The position numbers and the translations under genes are program-made. The notes beneath the pieces are model-generated. The model ran no database searches and had not been told where the DNA came from. It worked only from the letters and a program-made list of their open reading frames with translations. DNA of 64,000 nt, taken from the NCBI GenBank assembly GCA_007258455.2, contig VDFB02193867.1:526744751-526808750 (forward strand). Direction: 5' to 3'. This document shows positions 56,309 through 64,000 of this stretch, one piece after another; within the stretch, counting starts at the first letter, position 1, and the number at the start of each line of letters is the position of its first letter. This DNA is from Sequoia sempervirens (Eukaryota > Streptophyta > Pinopsida > Cupressales > Cupressaceae).

Positions 56309-56605
56309 TGTTAGTGTAATTAATATTTAGTGTAATTAATATTTAATTATGCTAGCATAAGTTTACTTAGGATTTATTTAATTCCGGAGATATAGGTTTT
56401 CATCTTTATCTTGTCGAGCTATCTTGTTTCTGAAGATAGGATTAGGCTTAGGAATATTTTCTTTTATAAAGAAAATTATCTCTTATAATTAATTGTACTT
56501 TTCAAATATATCAATTTACATGTTTTTATGCAATCTCTGCTTTTTCATTTTTCTCTTCTGTGGAAGGTATTTTCTGGTTTGCAATTAGATCATGGGTTTC
56601 TAACA
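56309..56605 (+). mobile_element. 5' LTR of the small element with a 16-bp terminal duplication
   Basis: The 3' LTR starts TGTTAGTGTAATTAATATTT; in the 5' LTR TTAGTGTAATTAATAT is present twice in tandem, which explains the 297 to 281 bp difference. A TATAAAG box is at 56465-56471 (58611-58617 in the 3' LTR). Confidence 0.9.
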
Positions 56606-56620
56606 TGGTATCAGAGCCTC
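56606..56620 (+). other. Primer binding site (tRNA-Met type)
   Basis: TGGTATCAGAGCCTC directly after the LTR, the standard initiator tRNA-Met site of copia elements. Confidence 0.9.
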
Positions 56621-58470
56621 GATTCGCAACCCCTTCTCACCTTTTTTGCAGGATTTCGTTGTAGAGCTCGTTCGAGGTCCCTCGAGGGTTTCAATCCTTG
56701 AGTACATTTATGCAGCGTCTTGGATCAAATCAAGGTTTTCCATTGGATTCAAAGCACTGGAAAAAGTGAGAAATGGCTTTCATTTTAATTATTTTCATCA
56801 CCGTTTGCCAGATCTGTAAGGGTTGTAAGATCGGTGATTTATCTGATAGATCTGGGGGTTGCCTGATTTTCAGAGCACTTTGGGCCCAAACGGACCTTGC
56901 CGTTGGATTTGTAGCGCCCAAAAACCCCCATTTTCATATAAAATTTGTCTGATTTGGACACTGTCAACTAGAGAAGCAAAATTTTTTTGCCCAAGGGCCG
57001 TACGGCCCCCAGGTACAGTTTTCGAGGCACAAATATCGAAAAAAATAAAAAAACTATTAAAAAAATAAAAAAAATTGGTATTTTATGGCGCTGCTAGTTA
57101 TAAAGGGATGAGACACTGGGCAGCCATCGGGCGGCCACCAAGCAGCCGCCGGTGCACCACCACCGCCAGTGGCTCCCCCATAAAGCACCACCGCCAGCGT
57201 TTTTCGCCAACCCCTGAGGGCTTAAATCACCCGCAGTTGGTTTTATGGGCGACCAGAGCCCAAGCGGTAGCCCCAGCCAGGGTTTTAGCCCTCGCCCTGG
57301 TTACATGGGTGACCAGGGGCCGCGCTCAAGCTCCCTGGCCACTAGCCCCCTGGTCCGCCCATGTGACCAGGGGTCTTATTTTTTTAGCCCCTGAGGGCTG
57401 TACATGGCCAAATTGGACATTTTTGGAGCACTTTCACGGAAACGGGCGTAACTTTCTCATACGACAACATTTTTTTGCAAACAAGATATCGCCGGAAAGC
57501 TGTTTCTGAGCTCTACACATTGGTACTAGTGAGATTTTCTGGTATTGATTTTTTGATACTTTTTTTGGCCTCGGAAGTCAGATGTTGCTGTTTTCATTTC
57601 GGGACGCATATCTTTTCACTTGCTTATCCGATTTTCGCAATTTTTGCGGCATTGGAAAGCTAGTTTCGGCCTCTATACAGATCTGAGGTCATTTATAGAA
57701 AATGTTCAACTTATTTTTTGCATGCATTCATTTTTTGTTTCGTGCTCTAGGTTTGCATTTTCACCCTATGTTTTTGTAATTTTGCATTACCTCCTTATGC
57801 AATCATTGGGTATTGTAATAAAGAATTGATATAAAGTTCCATTAAGGGGGGTTTTTGCATCCATCTTTCATTTTGGTGACAACTCGCATGAGTTTGTTTG
57901 GTTTCCTGTTGTCTCCTTCTAGCTTCTTTCTTGCTTCGCTGGACACATTGTTGGTTTGTTTCAGTTCACACTTCACATTGGGATTTTATGATTCTTGATC
58001 CTCATTGGTTCAGATCTTTCCCATTTGAAGGCCATGTTTTATGGTTAATGTTCCAGAATCTTGATGGTACTCGTCCTATGGACAGTTTTAGTTTCAGTTT
58101 AGCATTGGCTTTGGAGACACCTTTTCTAGATTTGTCATCATTATGGGTTCATCCTTTCATCTACTGTTGCTTCATATTCCAGAGTTGATCCAGTATGTGA
58201 GTTTCCAATGTTCCTTGGCATCGGGTCTACTGTTGCATTTGTGATTCCGATTGGTATCTTGCAAATAGAACTATCTTTTCTTGCTTGCCAGATTTGGGGT
58301 TCTAGTGTTGCTTCATCAAAGTTCTTCCAGTGATTCTTTGCAGCAGTTCATCTCACTGAGGGGGATTTCTCTCTCTTTACATTTGTACATGAGTACCTGA
58401 TCAGGCCTTGTTGTCGGGACTCATATTTGCATAATAATTTGCTTCTCCCTAAGTTGCACTTATGGGGGGG
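56621..58470 (+). mobile_element. Interior of the small element, GC-rich block, no coding seen
   Basis: 57100-57400 is rich in G and C (GGCGGCCACC, GCAGCCGCCGG, CACCACCGCCAG, and repeated 'gaccagggg', 'agcccctgagggct') in otherwise AT-rich DNA. A CCGTACGG palindrome is at about 56998-57005. The 144-codon frame at 57075-57509 covers the block but shows no family features. 57880-58420 is pyrimidine-rich; it may be leftover coding sequence, but I could not read a known protein. Confidence 0.55.
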
Positions 58471-60155
58471 TGTTAGTGTAATTAATATTTAATTACGCTA
58501 GCATAAGTTTACTTAGGATTTATTTAATTCCTAAGATATAGGTTTTCATCTTTATCTTATCGAGCTATCTTGTTGCTCAAGATAAGATTAGGTTTAGGAA
58601 TCTTTTCTTTTATAAAGAAAATTATCTCTTGTAATTAATTGTACTTTTTGAATATATCAATTTGCATGTTTTTATGTAATCTTTGCTTTTTCGTTTTTCT
58701 CTTCTATGGAAGGTATTTTCTGGTTTGCAATCAGATCATGAGTTTCTAACACATGTCACCAAGACAGAGTAGATGTCTTGCCGAAAATGTCTATTGTTGT
58801 GACTTTTATGGGTTTAGTGTGACCTTTTGGCGAATGGAGATCTTTGGGTGATAGTTTTATCTTATCGGGCTAACTCACGAGTGTCGAGGAGAAGTCCCAG
58901 CGAATGGTGTAAGTCTCGCCAACATTAGGCTAACACAAGGTTCATCAGGGAGAGGTCTCATCAAAGAAAGTAAGTCACGTCGACAACGTTCGGGATATCT
59001 TTGGGCTCTCAGAGAAACGTCTTGGCGAAAACAATGTCTTGCCAACTTGGCAAGACATGGGTGCTCGGTATGTGGTCGCGGCAAAAGACATAAGTCTTGT
59101 CGACTGGTGATTAGTGATTGGTGTGACTTAGGACTTCGATATGAAGTCCTGGTGAAGGCAATAAGTCTCGCCGACTCCTGGGCATTTTGGTATGACATCT
59201 TCAGCCAGTGTAAGGTCTTAGTGAAAAACTTAAGTCTTGCAGACTCGGTAAGACTTGGATGAGCTCGGTATAGAGTCTCGATGAAAGAAGAATGTCTTGC
59301 CGACTATCAGGTGTTTCAGTGAAGCTTAAGGAGACTCGATGAGAACTCTTGGCGAATGGGATGTCTTGCTGATGACAAAGTGGAAATCAATAAGACTTGT
59401 GAACATCGGTAAAATGTCTTTCCGATGGAGGAATCCTTTGCCGATAGAAACGTATTGGATGTCGATGGACTCGGTATGACTCATGGAATTCGTTGAAACC
59501 TCTTGTTGACTGTTGGAAACTTAAGCTGATATTGAAGTGATTACTTTGTGGCATCGGGGAGACACTGTTAGTGTCTCACCGATATGCCAGCAAAGTTGAA
59601 CTCCCTTGACCAGATTGACCATCCTGTGTGGCATCCTGCTAAACCAATCAGAGCAAGCAGATTTCAAATGGATGACGGTTGGTTTTTTGCATCAATTGCA
59701 GTGCTCGAGAAAAAACTACATGCAAGGAAAAATCTGAAAAGGCATGGAAACTTTCTTCAATGGGGCATTGGCGGATAGGGATCAACAAGAGGATAAAATC
59801 AGAATTTGATAAGAATTATAAAATGAGTCTTTCGAGTTGTTGAGAGCATTTCCTATGAAAGAGGTTGAATAGTGAAGCTACTATGACTAATACCAAAAAG
59901 TTGTCTTTCTGATTGTATGTAATTTTTGTTACTGTAATACAAAAAGATTCAGCTTGGTGTCGTGGGTTTTTTCCCGATAGGGTTTTCCCATGTAAATTTG
60001 GTGTTCAATTTGTCTGTGTGTATTTGTTCTATTTCTGAAAATCTTTCATGTGTGTCTTAATTGGTTTGTAATTTGAAAATTAAAAGTTCGGCATTGCATT
60101 CTTCCCTGAGGATTTGACGTTAGGAAAGTGTTTCCACACCTCTGCTTTCCTTACA

Positions 60156-60662
60156 AATAGAAGTGCTTGTCAAGATGGTAATTTTGTTGCTCCAATTTCT
60201 CTATCATCACAATCTATAGATCGTAATGAGCTCCATGTTAAATGTCATCAAAATTTGAGCAACGTTGATCAAACATCTCTTGTTCAAGGATTGTCTAAAA
60301 TGAAAAGGTGCAAAGGAGAATCACCACATGATTTGTTCTCAAGGTTTTTGGATGCCTTGTGGGAAGTCACCCTAAATGTAAGACCTAAGGATTCTATGTG
60401 CATTGATCTGTTTTGTGAAATCTATGAGTTGGGGCTGAGTACTTTTCCAAAGGGGTTGAAGCCTCACAATTTGGATCAAGTACTTGATTGGATAAAGATT
60501 ATTGAGGGAGCCCGACGTAATTATGCACAAAATGTGGTGTCTCAAAATGAAGATAGGAACTGGCCTATTGAGAAAAATCAGAACATGATACACAAAAATG
60601 AAAAGAGTACATCACAAAATGAAGATCCATATTGTATGGATGAGGATATTGGTTGTTATTAG
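60156..60662 (+). pseudogene. Element W gag, C-terminal part
   Basis: Follows the copia insertion: SACQDGNFVAPISLSSQS, LSKMKRCKGESPHDLFSRFL, LFCEIYELGLSTFPKGLKPH, LDQVLDWIKIIEGARRN, and an Asn/Glu-rich tail with a repeated SQNEDR/SQNEDP. The frame is open from 60160 to the stop at 60662. It is a capsid-type domain of the gag family (KM..GES...F..RF). No zinc knuckle is found, unlike in the Tat and copia gag. Confidence 0.7.
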
Positions 60663-62340
60663 CTCACAATCAACACATGTGCAGATTCGTGTAGCAGTGA
60701 TGAAGATGAAGATACATGGTATAGTGAAAAAATAGATATTCATGAAAGTTCTTCTTGCAATATCTTAGGTGATGAAGAAGTAAAAGAGATGCAAGATGTC
60801 ATTCCATGTCATTTTTTGGTTAGCAAAAACAATGCAAGTGTTGTTGACATCTCATCACAAATCAATGACCAAGACATTGAAGATAGAAGTTCATGCACTC
60901 CCTCTGAAGAATCTGAGCTTGGTTTGTGTAGTGATGAGTCTTCTTGTGATGAGGATTATAATGATAGCCAACCTGACTATTCTTCTGATGATTATGAATG
61001 CTCCTATAAGGATGATCTAGAGGTACTTTCTTCACCTAAAGAATGCAATGATATTAATATTGATGGAGTCACTTTCCTCCAAGTGAATGATCAAATCCCA
61101 TCTGATGCATACTTGGAATGTAATTCGGGTTTGTCATTAATGGAGCATCTCAATTCTGTGAATGATGAATAATTTGAAGATAAGCATATGTGTGTTCAAT
61201 TTTCTAATCTTGAATATAGTGTTGGAAATGATAAAGATGTTGATGAACATGTTGATGTCCTAGCTTCCCATGATTACTTGTATGAAGCAGAGGTGGAAAT
61301 TTTAGTTGTACATGAAAGGGATGATGAGGTGCACATTGATGAAGGAAGGATTTCATTGTTGAATGATTAGGTTATGCATTATGATAAACACATGGATCTA
61401 GGATCAACATTATCACCCATAGATAATGTGAAACAATTTGATGGATTTTTGGATTGTGTTGACATGACAAAATAATTTGACCCATGTTTAGAGCAGCCAT
61501 ATGATGCAAATGACAACGGTTATGATGTTAGTCAATATGAAATTGAATACGAGTCTTTCTTTGATTATCTTTCTCGTATTCACAGTATGTAAATGGACAT
61601 GTTTGTTTTGAATGAGGACTACATTAGTGTAAAATATAGTGAAAGTCATAGCTCTATTGCTAATGAACAAATTTTAGATAACAGTGAGTCTTTGGCACAT
61701 GAGTCAATATGGCTATTAGCTGAAAGTGCACATGAAGTTACTAGTGCATATGAAAGTCTCTTTCCTGACCCTGTTAATCTTGAAAGTGATAGCATTCAAA
61801 ATGATTCAAACACTGAACATGTTATGAAAAATCAATGTGACACTCTTGGCTTAGGATTAAATTCTGAGTTATCTAAAATTTTATTTGAAACACTCCATAT
61901 GGACTTGGATAGTGGTTTGAGGAATAAATTTGACACCATGTGTGAACTTGGGATATAAAACATTGCTTATGCATTGGAGTCTAACATTTTTGTTGAATGC
62001 GATGACTTGAATGAAGATGAAAATACTTTGGGTGTTGATAAATCTAATTTTTAGAATCTTGAAACACATGATAATGTGTTTGGGCTATGGTGTTGGGATG
62101 ATAAAAACTTACCTATAGTGCAATTGAGTTTAAGGAGTTACAAATGTGTGAGAAATCTTTTCTCAACACACAAGGGGATTGCATATTGTTTTTCTGCCAT
62201 GATATCTCCTTTGAGCATGATCACTATGAGAGGGTTAGTGAATACGATAAGATTGTGTATTCATGTGGTCTTGTTCACTATCCTCATATGTTGCCACTTC
62301 TTGCAAAATAAAAAAATGAAGAGATTGGTAGTGATATAGT
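60663..62340 (+). pseudogene. Element W acidic region
   Basis: After a stop at 60662 the same reading goes on as a strongly acidic, Ser-rich region: SSDEDEDTWYSEKIDIHESS (60690), then the open frame 60789-61172 (CTPSEESELGLCSDESSCDE, YSSDDYECSYKDDLEVLSS), further pieces at 61188-61370 and 61593-61958. It corresponds to residues 30-190 of the ORF at 34766 in make-up (acidic, Ser, His, Asp) and position, not in a clear alignment. There is no protease, RT, RNase H or integrase between gag and the 3' LTR, so W is non-autonomous. Confidence 0.55.
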
Positions 62341-62530
62341 CTATGTGATTTGGTTGCCACTTGATGACAAAGCCAAACAGGGAGCAAGTTTCCACTTGCA
62401 CAAAGGTAGCTTGATACTTCTGTTTGTAGAGGTCCAGTCACCCATGTTGCTATGGTGTGATAGAGGCAAGCATGATTCATGGGAGATAAATTCACTTATC
62501 AAATTGGTGTTTGAAAGAGGTAATAATTGA
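62341..62530 (+). pseudogene. Element W C-terminal module (ASFHLHKG)
   Basis: MIWLPLDDKAKQGASFHLHK, GSLILLFVEVQSPMLLW, DRGKHDSWEINS, LVFERGNN. Aligns along about 62 residues with the end of the ORF at 34766-35560 (WLP.KDK...ASFHLHKG.LIL.FVEV.S..LL...RGKH...E.NS...VF.RG). The module contains an invariant HLHKG and RGKH. It is close to the end of both elements, about 170-260 bp before the 3' LTR. Unknown function. The frame is open but upstream it is out of frame or stopped. Confidence 0.65.
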
Positions 62531-62699
62531 CTCCTCTTTTCATTTGGTGGCTCGGGGTCACCAAGTGAGTTTGAAAAAGAGGTTGAAGAAAGGAGCAGTT
62601 TTAGAACACCCAACGGACTCAGTATTTGGTCTACTTCCCCAAAGATCTAGAATCTTGCAATTCCTGCAGGAGGCATGCATCCCTAGTCGGAGCCATTAT
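62531..62699 (+). mobile_element. Element W internal 3' end
   Basis: Matches 35561-35819 in its last 80 bp: GCAGGAGGCATGCATCCCTA and GTCGGAGCC against ACCAGGGGCATACATCCCC and ACTGGAGCC. Non-coding. Confidence 0.5.
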
Positions 62700-64000
62700 T
62701 GGAAATTTCAAATTTTGTAAATTTGAAGTGTCCATTTTGAAAATTCTACCTCTGTACTTTCAGAAGTGTACCTGCTGAATCTACCTAAGTGACCTACTTT
62801 GGAGGGTCATAATTTGGTGCCAGTTGATTTTCATGCAAAACCCATAGGTGGATCCACTCATGTGACATATTTGAATAGGCATGTCAATTTTTTAGTTTTC
62901 CATGATGAGTTTTGACAAGGTTTTGAAAAGCGAAGCTGAAGGGTTTTGACACTTTTTTGTTGTTTACAAACTTTTAGTTTTGCAAAGGGACCTCCTATTC
63001 GAGTTTGTATTTTTCAATTGGTTGGTCATCAAGGGAAAATGATTATTTCTCTCCATTATCCATACCTAAATGTGCTCCCAAGTCTAGTTTTAGAGCCTCA
63101 TAATCTGATTTACTATTTTTATTAGGTCAAAAGAAAATGCAATTTGTTCAGTTTTCCATCTACATTTTCTGAAACTTTTCGAGGTCAACTTACACTCTCA
63201 ATATCTCATGAAGATTGATAATTGAGAAAAAATTCTCTTGCACACATGCTTAGTGTACCTAAATGAGCTTATGTTTCTAGTGGCATCCTCTCAAAAGTTG
63301 ATTTGATAATTTTTCAAAATGGCAACTTGGTGAGTTTTAGTTGGTTTCAAGCAGAAATAGTTGTAGAATAGTCTGAGTAGGCAACTTTAATGTCGAATAT
63401 CTTTCACCTTGTTATCTATTTATTTGAGCCATCTATTGCATTCTATTCTTGGGTCAAATGTCTACATGCCTGTAAGTTTTCATGGCTCTAGGAGATCGTT
63501 TTAATAGTTTCCCAAGGCAATTCGAGAGCTCACCTAGACAAGTTTACTCTATTCAAACATGTCAGAAAACATATTTTAATGGAAATTCATTTTATCTTTT
63601 CATCTCTGATGCATTAAGAAGTTTCCTGAGATCAATTCAAGGATAATTTTTTTTTTAAAATGATTTTTTTTTTGTTGGGCCCACATGGGGACCTGACATG
63701 CTTTGCATGGTTATGAAGTTGAAGTGTTTTCTTTAATCATGAGAGCATTGGTGAAAAGGAATACCAAGGCCCTTATTCAATTAGAAATGTACATGTTTCA
63801 AATGTTCATATTGACACAATGAAGAACAAAATTGACTGTGTTTTCCATGGTAGGGATGATGATAAACCTTTTCACATTGAGTTGTGTGATAGGTCGAATG
63901 TGAGCGTTAGAAAATGAGCAGCAAGTAAAAGAGTGCAAATAAACGCCAAAACAACCTACACCTCAAGATTAGCCTAAGTTGGAAACAACACAAGATAAAA
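62700..64000 (+). mobile_element. Element W 3' LTR (start only, runs past the window)
   Basis: By position next to the conserved internal end; begins about TGGAAATTTC. The related LTR at 31591 is 2.8 kb, so more than half may lie outside. The exact first base is uncertain and TG...CA cannot be checked. No gene is seen in this part; the open frame ending near 62720 is a shadow. Confidence 0.45.

Larger units (their letters stand above)
56309..58751 (+). mobile_element. Non-autonomous copia-type LTR element, target duplication CATGT
   Basis: 2,443 bp with LTRs 56309-56605 (297 bp) and 58471-58751 (281 bp), both TGTTAGTGTAATTAATATT ... GTTTCTAACA, flanked by CATGT (56304-56308 and 58752-58756). 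The primer site TGGTATCAGAGCC is at 56606 and a polypurine tract (TTATGGGGGGG) at 58460-58470. No capsid, protease, integrase or RT is seen in the 1,865-bp interior. Size lies between TRIM and LARD. The LTRs differ at about 20 sites by eye. Confidence 0.92.
18393..60155 (+). mobile_element. Ty1/copia element inserted in W gag, target duplication AATAG
   Basis: LTRs start TGTTGGAATATGTGCC at 18393 and 56193 and end CTTACA at 19887 and 60155. AATAG flanks both ends (18388-18392 and 60156-60160). Internal order is gag, protease, integrase, RT, RNase H, as in copia. A Tat element (23059-55178) splits its RT and a small element (56309-58751) splits its 3' LTR. Without the nested parts and with the duplicated piece of the Tat element ignored, it is about 7.2 kb, normal for the class. 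Several Gln-to-stop changes and two frameshifts make it inactive. Confidence 0.9.
56193..60155 (+). mobile_element. Copia 3' LTR, split by a small LTR element
   Basis: 56193-56308 and 58757-60155 together match the 5' LTR; the join GATAAGTTCATGT/CACCAAGA corresponds to GATAAGTTCATGTTTCCAAGA at 18497-18517. It ends CTTACA and is followed by AATAG. Confidence 0.9.

Noticed and set aside
57075..57509. 144-codon frame over the GC-rich block
   Set aside because: GC-rich DNA has few stops; the protein is Ala/Pro/Arg-rich without a known pattern.
1..64000. CRISPR arrays, bacterial operons, rRNA and tRNA genes
   Set aside because: None seen. Short repeats here are LTR or leader minisatellites, and tRNA-like words are only primer sites of 13-18 bases.

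Overview
This window is nuclear DNA from a large, repeat-filled plant genome, and no ordinary host gene was found in it. The evidence is plant-type Ty3/gypsy elements with a second RNase H (Tat clade), Ty1/copia elements with a tRNA-Met-type primer site, solo LTRs, heavy loss of CpG, and glutamine or arginine codons turned into stops by C-to-T change. The amount of nesting suggests a conifer or other giant-genome seed plant, but the species cannot be fixed from the sequence.

Layout. Positions 1-7447 hold minus-strand Tat-like 5' ends: an LTR at 614-1642 with its leader and primer site to the left, then a second leader (1643-4894) and its LTR (4895-7447), which is split by a solo LTR with target duplication CCCAT (5472-6767). 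Positions 7448-11508 hold a decayed plus-strand gypsy pol with the order protease, archaeal-type RNase H, RT, RNase H, integrase; a 756-bp inverted-repeat transposon cuts it at 10425-11180. After a 100-N gap, 11609-12942 (minus) holds the N-terminal part of an unrecognised large protein. A 3' LTR with its polypurine tract follows at 15762-16434.

From about 16700 to the window end runs a non-autonomous gypsy-like element called W here (LTR end, tRNA-Arg-like primer site, gag, acidic region, a small conserved C-terminal module, start of the 3' LTR). A copia element (18393-60155, target duplication AATAG) sits inside W gag. A Tat element (ends 23059 and 55178, target duplication ATAGT) sits inside the copia RT, just after the YVDD motif. 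A 2.4-kb non-autonomous copia-type element (56309-58751, target duplication CATGT) sits in the copia 3' LTR.

The Tat element as assembled is about 32 kb because 24665-30013 and 41345-46691 are the same sequence. Between the two copies lie a 100-N gap, about 9.7 kb of foreign sequence, a third LTR and a stretch with indel-rich consensus. I read this as a probable assembly chimera; the true element would be about 15.4 kb. The foreign part (30114-39783) holds the C-terminal part of the unrecognised protein, itself split by a complete 7-kb W-related element (31591-38660, target duplication CATTC).

The most novel items are: (1) the large unrecognised minus-strand protein, readable across an insertion; (2) the conserved ASFHLHKG module at the end of two W-type elements that lack pol; (3) the position of the archaeal-type RNase H before RT in the 7.5-11.5 kb element; (4) an in-frame 186-bp duplication just before RT in the Tat element. 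All elements seen are broken by stops, frameshifts or nesting, except that the LTR pairs and target duplications remain clear.
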